Source: Terrimonas ginsenosidimutans
GTDB taxonomy: Bacteria; Bacteroidota; Bacteroidia; Chitinophagales; Chitinophagaceae
Length of the DNA stretch: 64,000 nt
NCBI RefSeq assembly: GCF_022012415.1
Contig: NZ_JAKLTR010000003.1
Span: forward strand, 124,001-188,000
Direction of reading: 5' to 3'
Each line of letters opens with the position of its first letter. Position 1 is the stretch's first letter. A program made the translations under genes and the position numbers. The notes under the pieces were generated by a model that ran no database searches, had not been told where the DNA came from, and saw nothing but the letters and a program-made list of their open reading frames with translations. Positions 8,282-16,710 of this stretch are shown here, one piece after another.

Positions 8282-9286
8282 GTGAAAAGACTACTCATTC
8301 TTTGCCTCGTAGTGTCAGTGAATGCATATGCTCAGCCAACTGAATCACTCCGGCATATCGTGGACTCTACCATCTCTAAGCTGCAGCAATATTCTTTGAA
8401 CAGAAATGAGATTGACTGGAATGATTTCCGGATGAAAGTATACAGGGAAACCAAAGGCATTTCAAAGCTTGACAAATTACTGGCAAAGTATCCTCTGTTT
8501 TTTCAATGGGTCAACGATTCTCATAGCTCAGTTGCCTCAGCTGGTAAATCGATCAGTTGGAAAGAGGGGCGGCCATCGGAGTCAGAAGCTTCGTTGACCG
8601 ATGCCGATCTGACCGGAAGTTCCCGGTTAAAGGCAGAGCGTTGGGGAGATATCGGCTATCTGTGTATCCCATCTGAAAAAGGTTTTACCGGTAATGCACA
8701 GGAGATGGCGCAACGGTTAACAGGTACGCTTGCGGCCATCGATCCTTCTACGATCAAAGGCTGGATCATTGATCTTCGATTGAATACTGGCGGAGATGTA
8801 TGGCCATTGATTGCGTCACTTGCTCCGCTGATCGGCGATGGACAGGTGGGCAGTCTAAAGGAAAGATCGACCGATACAAATACGTACATTAAAGATGGGA
8901 AGCTGTTCGGCAAAGAAGAATTTAATTCTATCCCTCAGCAAACCTCTATACCAGTTAATTCCAAAACATTTGTGGCAATTGTTTGTGGGCCGCATACGGC
9001 AAGTTCAGGCGAGGCATTACTGCTTGCGTTCAAAGGACGTCCCAATACTACGATCATCGGAGAACAAACTGCCGGCCACGTTACAAATAATAACAGTTTT
9101 GAGCTGGAAAAAAACGTGAGCCTGTCGATTGCTACCGCTTATATGCAGGACAGGTCCGGGACTGTTTATACTCACGGGATCAATCCCGATGTTGAAATAC
9201 TTAGAGGAGACAATTTCGAGGATCTTGGAAAAGATCAGAAGGTGCAGCAGGCGATCGGATGGGTGAAGATGAGAATGGTAAGGTAG
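8282..9286 (+). CDS. Secreted S41-family (tail-specific type) peptidase
   Basis: A 334-residue protein using a GTG start; the signal peptide (ending AYAQ) supports this start. An N-terminal helical stretch is followed by the S41 core: WIIDLRLNTGGDVWPLIASLAPLIGDG is the typical strand-turn after the lid, and GPHTASSGEALLLAFKGRPNTTIIGEQTAG holds the nucleophile (Ser242 in S-S-G-E) and the general-base region. No PDZ domain is evident, so it resembles the short exported S41 enzymes rather than CtpA processing proteases. It likely degrades or trims peptides in the periplasm or outside. It stands alone, followed by GTTTAA repeats. Confidence 0.85.
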   Translation: MKRLLILCLVVSVNAYAQPTESLRHIVDSTISKLQQYSLNRNEIDWNDFRMKVYRETKGISKLDKLLAKYPLFFQWVNDSHSSVASAGKSISWKEGRPSESEASLTDADLTGSSRLKAERWGDIGYLCIPSEKGFTGNAQEMAQRLTGTLAAIDPSTIKGWIIDLRLNTGGDVWPLIASLAPLIGDGQVGSLKERSTDTNTYIKDGKLFGKEEFNSIPQQTSIPVNSKTFVAIVCGPHTASSGEALLLAFKGRPNTTIIGEQTAGHVTNNNSFELEKNVSLSIATAYMQDRSGTVYTHGINPDVEILRGDNFEDLGKDQKVQQAIGWVKMRMVR

Positions 9287-9290
9287 GTAA

Positions 9291-9331
9291 AAGTTTAAAA
9301 GTTCAGGAGTTTAAAAGTTTAAGAGTTTAAG
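9291..9331. repeat. GTTTAA-type short repeat tract (copy 1)
   Basis: Tandem imperfect 8-10-bp units built on AGTTTAAA/AGTTTAAG fill the gap between convergent genes. Related tracts occur at 56426-56470 and, inverted, at 59991-60024. All three are intergenic. Confidence 0.7.
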
Positions 9332-9345
9332 CTTCTGAACTCCCT

Positions 9346-10929
9346 TCAGATCGCTTTCAGCCGCTCTTCTTCCAGGTCTATCTGGTACAATTGCTGGCGG
9401 ATGATCTCTTCGTCGATCGCAGGATCTTTATTAAGCTCAGTGAGGTATTCCCGCTGGTTCTCGAGCATTTCAACAAAAATGGCTTTGGTCTTTTCATTCA
9501 TCCAGCTGTCATCTGCGGCTTTGGCTTTTTCTTCCCAGTGTTTCAACAGCATTTCAATTCCTGCGTGATTGTGTTGGTCATGATCGAACCTGTTTTTCAG
9601 GAACTGGTACGAATGTTCTTTCAACCCGCGTTTCATCTTGTAGCGCATATCTGCTTCAGACCCTTTCTCACCCATGATCTCAAATAGTTTGCTCTTACGG
9701 ATAATATAAGGCAGGGTGAGGCCCTGAACTACCAGGGTGAGCAGGATGACTACAAATGTGATGAACAGGATAAGATCGCGTTGAGGAAAAGCCTCACCGT
9801 TGTCCAACGCAACAGGGATAGCCAGGGCCGCTGCAAGTGAAACCACGCCCCGCATGCCCGTCCAGCCTAATAACATCGGCATCAGCCAGCGCCTTCTTGT
9901 CGATGTAGAACGTGGCGCCACTCCGGGCCGGAATATCAGCGTAGCGATCAATGCGGCATAAGAGCTGATCATTCTTGCCAGGATCAGCACAAGCGTCACC
10001 AATGCGCCATATTCGATAGCTGTTCTTAAAGCAATTCCCTGTGAGCGGAGACCTTGAACAATTTCCGGTAGTTCCAGCCCGATCACGAGGAATACGATGC
10101 CGTTCAATATAAATACAAAACTCTCCCACACGCTGTATCCTTTGATCCTGCTGGCACTGTTCAGAAAGATCAATCGTTTGGCCGACATATACAATCCGCC
10201 GGAAACGACTGCCAGCACGCCGGAACTATGTACTGTCTCTGCGATCCAGTACATGAAATAGGGTTCTATCAACGTCAGCGCGATATCAGAAGGCGCATCT
10301 GTCGGTAGTTTTTTATGGGCTTTCACAAAGATCCATGCAAGAGCTAAACCGATCCCGACGCCGCCGAGTATCATCCACAGAAAACTCAGCGTGGCTTCGG
10401 ACCAGATGAACTGACCTGTGCCCACGGCCACCAGTGCAAAGCGGAATATGATCAGTGACGATGCATCGTTCAGGAGACTTTCACCTTCAAGGATCGCAGC
10501 TGTTGATTTAGGGATCTTCACGAATTTCGTGATCGCTCCTGTGCTGACCGCATCGGGCGGCGATACGATCCCTCCCAGCAAGAATCCCAACGCCAGGCTG
10601 AATCCGGGGATAAAATAGTTGGCAAAGATCGCCACAGACAGGGCCGTAAAGAAGACGACCAGGAAGGCAAAACTTCCGATGATCCTCCACCATTTTTTCA
10701 TCTCTTTAAAAGAAACCGTCCAGGCGGCTTCAAACAGCAATGGGGGAAGAAATAAAAAGAAGATCAGATCGGGATTTATTTTTACCACCGGCAAACCGGG
10801 GATAAAACTAATCGCCAGGCCGGCTACCACCAACAGGATCGGATAAGCTATCCGCAATTTCGTTGCCCACATTTCCAGTAGTACCACAGCCGCGACCATT
10901 GCCAATAAAAAGGGAAGTATAGTGTGCAT
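9346..10929 (-). CDS. CPA1-type Na+/H+ antiporter
   Basis: Starting at ATG 10929 gives 527 residues; a longer frame to 11163 adds 78 residues without membrane or family character and would run across the divergent promoter region, so I reject it. About 12 hydrophobic segments are visible. The signature EGESLLNDASSLIIFRFA carries the Asn-Asp pair of CPA1 exchangers, and the FFLFLPPLLFEAAW segment matches the amiloride-site region. A ~110-residue charged cytosolic tail ends the protein (RREYLTELNKDPAIDEEIIRQQLYQID region). It should exchange Na+ or K+ for H+ across the inner membrane. Divergent from the reductase gene at 11038. Confidence 0.92.
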   Translation of the reverse strand: MHTILPFLLAMVAAVVLLEMWATKLRIAYPILLVVAGLAISFIPGLPVVKINPDLIFFLFLPPLLFEAAWTVSFKEMKKWWRIIGSFAFLVVFFTALSVAIFANYFIPGFSLALGFLLGGIVSPPDAVSTGAITKFVKIPKSTAAILEGESLLNDASSLIIFRFALVAVGTGQFIWSEATLSFLWMILGGVGIGLALAWIFVKAHKKLPTDAPSDIALTLIEPYFMYWIAETVHSSGVLAVVSGGLYMSAKRLIFLNSASRIKGYSVWESFVFILNGIVFLVIGLELPEIVQGLRSQGIALRTAIEYGALVTLVLILARMISSYAALIATLIFRPGVAPRSTSTRRRWLMPMLLGWTGMRGVVSLAAALAIPVALDNGEAFPQRDLILFITFVVILLTLVVQGLTLPYIIRKSKLFEIMGEKGSEADMRYKMKRGLKEHSYQFLKNRFDHDQHNHAGIEMLLKHWEEKAKAADDSWMNEKTKAIFVEMLENQREYLTELNKDPAIDEEIIRQQLYQIDLEEERLKAI

Positions 10930-11037
10930 TAGTTTTAGTTGATTTGCATTGAGCGATGAAAATTTACAACAAAATCGACAATCGTTGTGTTTTGGGGAAA
11001 GGTTTGGGATGTTTGACATGGTTAGAAAAATATTGTT

Positions 11038-12078
11038 ATGGCAGATGAAACATCTATTTACAGGTTGTTTACCGTTACTAACGTGATCAGCGAAACGGAG
11101 AATGCGAAAACATTTGAGATTGCTCCGGCAGATGGGAAAAGCGCGGAATACAGGGCCGGACAATTTATCACGCTGGTGTTTAAAAAAGGACAGCGGGAAA
11201 ACAGAAGGTCTTATTCTTTCTCTTCCGCACCTGCTCTCGGAGAGCCGATGCGCATTACCATCAAGCGAGTGGTAAATGGTGAATATTCAAGACAGTTATT
11301 AACTAACCTGAAGGTTGGAGATACATTCTTGAGTTCAGGCATTGCAGGTTTTTTTCGCTTGCCTGATGAATGGGAACACCTTCAGCACCTGGTATTCTTA
11401 GCGGCGGGCAGCGGTATCACACCTGTGTATGCATTACTCAAAACGGCACTGCATACAACAAGTCTTCCTGTGGTATTGCTTTATAGCAACTACTCAAGAG
11501 AAGATACGATCTTCTATCATGCTCTGATCAGCTTGCGGGAGCAATTCCCCGGCCGTCTGAAAATAGAATTTTTGTTTAGCCAGTCAGAAACAACAAGAAG
11601 GCGGCTCAGCAAATTCCTGCTCAATGAATTGCTGGATCAGCATACGATCCCGTTAAAGGAGTCGGTCTTTTATCTATGCGGCCCCGAAAGCTATATGCTG
11701 GTTGCGGGCATCAGCCTCATCACCGCGGGTGTGCCGGAAAAGAATATACGAAAGGAGAATTTCAATACCAGGCAGCATGTGTTTAAACCCGTTCCACCTG
11801 ACACGGATCCTCATCAGGTAAAGGTGCTTCTTAAAGGCAGGCATTTTGAGTTTGATGTGCAATACCCCGATACGATCCTTGCAGCAGCAAAAAAACGGAA
11901 CATTCATCTTCCCTATAGCTGCGAAGCGGGCAACTGCGGAAGTTGTGCTGCCACCTGTGTGAAAGGAAAGACATGGATGGCGTATAATGAAGTGCTGATG
12001 GATGATGAAATAGCGAAGGGAAAGGTATTGACGTGTCAGGGATTTCCTGTAGGAGGGGATGTGGAACTGGAGTTTTAA
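11038..12078 (+). CDS. Ferredoxin--NAD(P)H reductase with C-terminal 2Fe-2S domain (PaaE/Hcr-like)
   Basis: A 346-residue cytosolic flavoprotein. FAD-binding motif RRSYSFSSAP lies near residue 58; the NAD(P)-binding region starts with LAAGSGITPVYALL near residue 120 and continues to FYLCGPESYM. The C-terminal plant-type ferredoxin domain has SCEAGNCGSCAATC and a last Cys in LTCQGFP, giving the four 2Fe-2S ligands. This order, FAD, NAD, then ferredoxin, matches the PaaE/Hcr group that feeds electrons to oxygenases or other partners. No oxygenase or paa genes are nearby, so the partner is unknown. A 32-nt-loop inverted repeat (CGGGTTTG 12086-12093, CAAACCCG 12126-12133) follows the stop. Confidence 0.88.
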   Translation: MADETSIYRLFTVTNVISETENAKTFEIAPADGKSAEYRAGQFITLVFKKGQRENRRSYSFSSAPALGEPMRITIKRVVNGEYSRQLLTNLKVGDTFLSSGIAGFFRLPDEWEHLQHLVFLAAGSGITPVYALLKTALHTTSLPVVLLYSNYSREDTIFYHALISLREQFPGRLKIEFLFSQSETTRRRLSKFLLNELLDQHTIPLKESVFYLCGPESYMLVAGISLITAGVPEKNIRKENFNTRQHVFKPVPPDTDPHQVKVLLKGRHFEFDVQYPDTILAAAKKRNIHLPYSCEAGNCGSCAATCVKGKTWMAYNEVLMDDEIAKGKVLTCQGFPVGGDVELEF

Positions 12079-12240
12079 CACCAAACGGGTTTGCATTGCA
12101 ATTATTCCGCTTTCCTGGTAAAAATCAAACCCGGTAGAAATAAGAATGCGTTGCCAGTCCCGGAGTAATCGCCGGTCTTGAAACCTGTTCAGGACACAGC
12201 TTCCCGATTTTTTTATGAATTATTCGAAAATATTTCTGTC

Positions 12241-12294
12241 TGCGCAGAACCATTGCGCAGTGGGCATACATCTTTGACCTATCAAAGAATAGGT
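12241..12294. promoter_or_regulatory. Operator-like dyads upstream of hen1
   Basis: TGCGCA occurs at 12241-12246 and 12254-12259. Just after lie two interleaved perfect dyads: CTTTGA-CCTA-TCAAAG (12272-12287) and ACCTAT-CAAAGA-ATAGGT (12277-12294). They sit 30-80 bp before the hen1 start, where a regulator of the RNA repair genes could bind. No regulator gene is adjacent. Confidence 0.4.
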
Positions 12295-12323
12295 AAGGAT
12301 ATTTTTCATTTAATACCAGCATT

Positions 12324-13757
12324 GTGCTATTAACTATCACCAATACACGCATACCCGCCGATGATCTCAGCTATCTTCTGCACAAACATCCCGGTAAGAT
12401 ACAGTCTGTAGAGACCTCTGCGGGAAAGGCGCATATTTTTTATCCCGAAGTAAGCAGGGAGAAATGTACAGCGGCCCTGTTGCTGGATATCGACCCTGTT
12501 GGTCTGGTAAGAAAAGCCGGTCCTAAAGGAAATGATTTTGCTTTGGAGCAATACGTAAACGATCGGCCATATGTATGCAGTTCATTCATGAGTGCGGCGA
12601 TCGCGAAAGCATATTCCTCCGCGTTGAATGGACGTTGTAAGGATAAGCCAGCGCTGGTAGATGAGCTGTTGCCGTTATCAGCTAAATTATCCGTATTGCC
12701 GGTCAGGGGAGGGGAGAAGTTGCTGAAGTCCTTGTTTGAGCCCCTTGGTTATACGATAATCGCAACGCAACACCCGCTGGACCCTGCTTTTCCGGAATGG
12801 GGCGATGGCCGTTATTATACTGTTGAACTAAGCAATATTATTACCCTCCGGCAATTGCTTTCTCATTTATATGTGCTTATTCCGGTCTGCGATAATGACA
12901 AGCACTACTGGATAGGAAAAGATGAGATCGATAAGCTATTGGAAAAGGGGGGCGAATGGTTGCCGGGACATCCTGAAAACGAATTGATCACCCGGCGTTA
13001 TCTCAAACACCAGCGATCGCTGGCTAATGAAGCGCTGGAGATCCTGGTCAAAAAAGAAGATCCGGTTGACGAGGATGGCAGTGAGGCCGGAGAAGACAGG
13101 GCTGCGGAAGAAGTGTCGGAAGTCCCAAAACCGCGCATACATGACCAGCGGTTACAAACGGCAAAAGATGAATTGCTCATGGCAGGAGCGAAACGTGTGC
13201 TGGATCTTGGCTGCGGGGAGGGTAAGCTGCTAAAACTGTTGCTGGCGGAAAAGCAGTTTGAGTTGGTAATGGGAATGGATGTGAGCTATCGTTCCCTGGA
13301 AATCGCAAAGGATAAATTGAAAATCGACCGGCTTCCTGAAAGACAACGGCAAAGAATCCAATTGATCCAGGGTTCTCTTACCTACCGCGATAAACGGCTC
13401 GAAGGGTTTGATGGAGCAGCCCTGGTTGAAGTGATCGAACATCTTGACGAGCCACGGCTTGCCTCTCTCGAAAGAGCAGTTTTTGAATATGCACAGCCGG
13501 GTGTGGTGGTGGTCACAACACCAAACGAAGAGTATAATGTGAAGTTTGAAAACATTCAGCAAGGTCAGATGCGTCACTCGGATCATCGCTTCGAATGGAC
13601 CAGAAAAGAATTTGAAGCATGGGCTGCTGGTATCGCTGTGAGATATAACTATGACGTCATCTTTAAAACGATCGGAGAAGTGGATCCGGAAGTTGGTTCC
13701 CTCAGCCAGATGGCAGTGTTCAGTCGCCCGGTGAAAAATGCACAGGGAATTATTTAA
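12324..13757 (+). CDS. hen1: RNA 3'-terminal ribose 2'-O-methyltransferase Hen1
   Basis: A 477-residue protein from a GTG start, which gives the family's usual opening MLLTIT. The N-terminal half (~1-240) is the bacterial Hen1 domain that binds Pnkp. An acidic linker (EDPVDEDGSEAGED region) leads to the SAM-dependent methyltransferase: VLDLGCGEGKLLKLL binds SAM, and EVIEH (Glu369, Glu372, His373) plus His418/His421 in RHSDHRFEW form the Mn2+ site that gives 2'-O-methylation of repaired RNA 3' ends. The pnkp gene starts 18 bp downstream, so they form an operon. Together they mend and mark ribotoxin-cleaved tRNA. Confidence 0.95.
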   Translation: MLLTITNTRIPADDLSYLLHKHPGKIQSVETSAGKAHIFYPEVSREKCTAALLLDIDPVGLVRKAGPKGNDFALEQYVNDRPYVCSSFMSAAIAKAYSSALNGRCKDKPALVDELLPLSAKLSVLPVRGGEKLLKSLFEPLGYTIIATQHPLDPAFPEWGDGRYYTVELSNIITLRQLLSHLYVLIPVCDNDKHYWIGKDEIDKLLEKGGEWLPGHPENELITRRYLKHQRSLANEALEILVKKEDPVDEDGSEAGEDRAAEEVSEVPKPRIHDQRLQTAKDELLMAGAKRVLDLGCGEGKLLKLLLAEKQFELVMGMDVSYRSLEIAKDKLKIDRLPERQRQRIQLIQGSLTYRDKRLEGFDGAALVEVIEHLDEPRLASLERAVFEYAQPGVVVVTTPNEEYNVKFENIQQGQMRHSDHRFEWTRKEFEAWAAGIAVRYNYDVIFKTIGEVDPEVGSLSQMAVFSRPVKNAQGII

Positions 13758-13775
13758 ACAGGTTAAAGAAGTAAA

Positions 13776-16337
13776 ATGCCGATAGAAAAAACAATACGGA
13801 TACCGGAGCTTTCACTGGTTGTGCTGATCGGGGCAACCGGATCGGGAAAATCAACCTTTGCCCGGAAACATTTCAAGGCAACAGAGATCGTTTCGTCTGA
13901 TATATGCCGTGGTCTTGTAAGTGACGACGAGAACAGCCAGCCCGCTTCTGCGGATGCCTTCGCACTGGCGCGTTACATCGCAGGTATGCGTTTGAAGAAT
14001 GGATTGCTTACGGTGATCGATGCGACAAATGTGCAGGATGAGGCCCGCAAAGACTGGGTCAGGCTCGCCAGGGAATATCATTGCCTTCCAACGGCAATCA
14101 TCCTGAACATGCCGGAGAAAGTTTGCGTTGAAAGAAATGCCGGCCGGGCAGACCGGAACATGGGCGCACACGTAATTCCGCAGCATATTTCTCAGCTCAG
14201 GCGAAGCTTCAGGAAACTCAGGTATGAAGGCTTTCGCCAGATCATCGAATTGAGAACGCCGGAAGAAGTGGATGCTATTACAGGCATCATTCGAGATCCT
14301 CTTTATAACAATAAGAAAGACATAACAGGGCCATTTGATATCATTGGCGATGTGCATGGATGTTATGATGAGCTGGTTGAACTGCTGGCGAAACTCGGAT
14401 ATGCCGACAATGGGTCCGGATGGGAACATCCCGCGGCAAGAAAGGCTGTTTTTGTGGGAGACCTGGTTGACCGTGGACCAAAAACGCCGGAAGTGCTTCG
14501 GTTGGTAATGAAGATGACGGCCGCCGGAAATGCGTACTGCGTCCCGGGCAATCATGATGTAAAACTTCTTCGATGGCTGAATGGTGCAAAGGTTCAGCCA
14601 ACGCATGGGTTACAGGAATCTATTGACCAGTTGAATGCAGAATCCCCGGAGTTCAGGGAGGAACTGAAACTATTCCTGGATAAATTGATCAGTCATTATG
14701 TCTTTGACCATGGTAAACTTGTTGTTTCGCACGCTGGATTGAAAGAAGAGATGCAGGGCAGAGGTTCTGGCCGTGTACGCGAGTTCTGTTTGTATGGCGA
14801 AACTACCGGAGAGATCGATGAGTTTGGATTGCCGGTCCGTTACAACTGGGCTTCGGAATACAAAGGCAGGGCAATGGTTGTTTATGGCCATACACCAGTG
14901 CCGGAAGCTCAGTGGCTCAATAACACGATCGATATTGATACCGGCTGTGTATTTGGTGGCAGGCTTACCGCATTGAAATACCCGGAGCGTGAGTTGGTGT
15001 CCGTGCAGGCAATGCAGGTATATTGTGAGCCGGCGAGGCCACTCGGTCATGGTAAAACGGTGGTCAACGGGCTTACGATCCAGCAGGAGAATGACCAGGT
15101 CTTGGATATTGCTGATTTTACCGGCAAGCAGATCATTGAAACCCGGTTTGGCAGAAATATTACCATTCGTGAAGAGAATGCGATAGCAGCGCTTGAAGTA
15201 ATGAGCCGCTTCGCGATCAATCCGAAATGGCTGATCTATCTTCCTCCGACCATGAGCCCGTCAAAAACAAGCATCCTGGAAGACTATCTCGAGTTTCCGA
15301 CGGAGGCATTTGAATACTATAAAGCAGCGGGGATAAGCAGGGTTGTTTGCCAGGAAAAGCACATGGGATCCAGAGCGGTCGTGATTGTTGGCAAGAATGA
15401 AGAAGCGATCAGCAAGGCATTTGGTATTACGGAAGAAGGTATCGGAGCAATTTATACAAGAACTGGCCGTGCGTTTTTTAACAACAGGGAAACAGAGCAG
15501 CAACTGTTGCAAAGGATCAATAAAGCATTAACTGACTCATCCTTCTACGAAAAGTTCAACACCGACTGGGTTTGTCTCGATGTAGAGCTGATGCCGTGGA
15601 GCGCAAAAGCGCAGGCTTTATTACAGGCACAGTATGCTGCCGTTGGTAGTGCGTCTGTTCATGCACTCAGAGAAACAAAAGCTGCCTTGGAGAAACTGAT
15701 GGTAAGAGACGCGAACGGAAAAACCCTGCTGGATGAATATGATCTCCGTGCAAAAGAAGCTGAGCAGTTTGTTGCGGCATACAGGCAATACTGCTGGCCG
15801 GTGAATAGTATTGAAGATTATAAAGTGGCGCCTTTCCATATCCTCGCAACGGAAGGCAGGCAATGGACAGATGAAAACCACGAATGGCATATGAATGAGA
15901 TCCACAGGGTCTGCGATGCCGACCCCGGGATATTACAGGCGACACCTTTCAAAATTGTAGAGTTGAATGATGAAACGAGTATCAGCAATGCTACTGAATG
16001 GTGGCTTGAATTAACAGGAAAAGGAGGTGAAGGAATGGTGGTAAAGCCTTACAATTTTATTGAGAAAGACAGCAAGGGCTTGATACAGCCTGCGATCAAG
16101 ATCAGAGGACGTGAATATCTGCGGATCATTTATGGACCCGAATACACATCTCTGGAGAATCTGACCAGGTTAAAAGAGCGGGGTCTGAATGCAAAGCGTG
16201 GATTGGCGATGCGGGAGTTCACCCTTGGTGTTGAAGGATTGCAAAGATTTACAGACAAGGAACCTTTACGAAGAGTGCATCAATGTGTGTTCGCAGTGCT
16301 GGCAATGGAAAGTGAACCAGTGGATCCGAGACTGTAA
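13776..16337 (+). CDS. pnkp: Polynucleotide kinase-phosphatase / RNA ligase domain protein Pnkp
   Basis: An 853-residue protein of the length usual for bacterial Pnkp, with three modules in the canonical order. Kinase: P-loop GATGSGKST at residues 19-27. Metallophosphatase: DVHGCYDEL near 190, GDLVDRGP near 228, GNHD near 257 and YGHTP later, which remove 2',3'-cyclic phosphate or 3'-phosphate. Adenylyltransferase: Lys528 in EKHMG is the nucleotidyl acceptor, with motif IV in GGEGMVVKP near 750 and KIRGREYLRI as motif V. Pnkp needs Hen1 to seal RNA. It is translated just after hen1 with no overlap. A strong hairpin at 16456-16493 follows. Confidence 0.95.
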   Translation: MPIEKTIRIPELSLVVLIGATGSGKSTFARKHFKATEIVSSDICRGLVSDDENSQPASADAFALARYIAGMRLKNGLLTVIDATNVQDEARKDWVRLAREYHCLPTAIILNMPEKVCVERNAGRADRNMGAHVIPQHISQLRRSFRKLRYEGFRQIIELRTPEEVDAITGIIRDPLYNNKKDITGPFDIIGDVHGCYDELVELLAKLGYADNGSGWEHPAARKAVFVGDLVDRGPKTPEVLRLVMKMTAAGNAYCVPGNHDVKLLRWLNGAKVQPTHGLQESIDQLNAESPEFREELKLFLDKLISHYVFDHGKLVVSHAGLKEEMQGRGSGRVREFCLYGETTGEIDEFGLPVRYNWASEYKGRAMVVYGHTPVPEAQWLNNTIDIDTGCVFGGRLTALKYPERELVSVQAMQVYCEPARPLGHGKTVVNGLTIQQENDQVLDIADFTGKQIIETRFGRNITIREENAIAALEVMSRFAINPKWLIYLPPTMSPSKTSILEDYLEFPTEAFEYYKAAGISRVVCQEKHMGSRAVVIVGKNEEAISKAFGITEEGIGAIYTRTGRAFFNNRETEQQLLQRINKALTDSSFYEKFNTDWVCLDVELMPWSAKAQALLQAQYAAVGSASVHALRETKAALEKLMVRDANGKTLLDEYDLRAKEAEQFVAAYRQYCWPVNSIEDYKVAPFHILATEGRQWTDENHEWHMNEIHRVCDADPGILQATPFKIVELNDETSISNATEWWLELTGKGGEGMVVKPYNFIEKDSKGLIQPAIKIRGREYLRIIYGPEYTSLENLTRLKERGLNAKRGLAMREFTLGVEGLQRFTDKEPLRRVHQCVFAVLAMESEPVDPRL

Positions 16338-16455
16338 AGCAGGATATGAATGACGCAGGATCAGGCTGCGCCAGCTGACCCCATAACTTTCCTCCGTTCC
16401 TGCCATTAAAATAAACTGGCAAAATACCAGGGCTTTATTTATGGATATTTTCCTA

Positions 16456-16493
16456 AAGGCCGGTGGCATCCATTGCGGGAAGCCACCGGCCTT
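16456..16493 (+). terminator. Strong hairpin after the hen1-pnkp operon
   Basis: AAGGCCGGTGGC and GCCACCGGCCTT form a perfect 12-bp stem around a 14-nt loop, about 120 bp past the pnkp stop. The 3' side continues CGCATTT and the other side TTTCCT, so the T-run is weak in both directions. Confidence 0.55.
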
Positions 16494-16654
16494 CGCATTT
16501 GAATCACCACCTGTGATCACTACAAGGGCACGTCTCATGGTTCGTGATTCCGTTTCTTTTAGATCAGAAAAATGCAAAAGTTACCCGGTTTGAAAAAGAA
16601 AGGACTGTTTTCCTGATGACCTTCCGCCGCTTTGTACGATAGACCTGAAACCGG

Positions 16655-16676
16655 GTTTGATCATCGACGATCAAAC
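16655..16676. promoter_or_regulatory. Perfect 8-6-8 dyad before the lipoprotein gene
   Basis: GTTTGATC-ATCGAC-GATCAAAC is fully symmetrical in its arms and ends 34 bp before the ATG at 16711. It may be a repressor site or a leader hairpin. Confidence 0.4.
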
Positions 16677-16710
16677 ACCGCAATTCCTGACAAAAACATA
16701 AGATCATTAT

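Noticed and set aside
10930-11163. N-terminal extension of the antiporter to 11163
   Set aside because: The extra 78 residues are Cys-rich without membrane or family character and cross the divergent promoter region and the start of the reductase gene.
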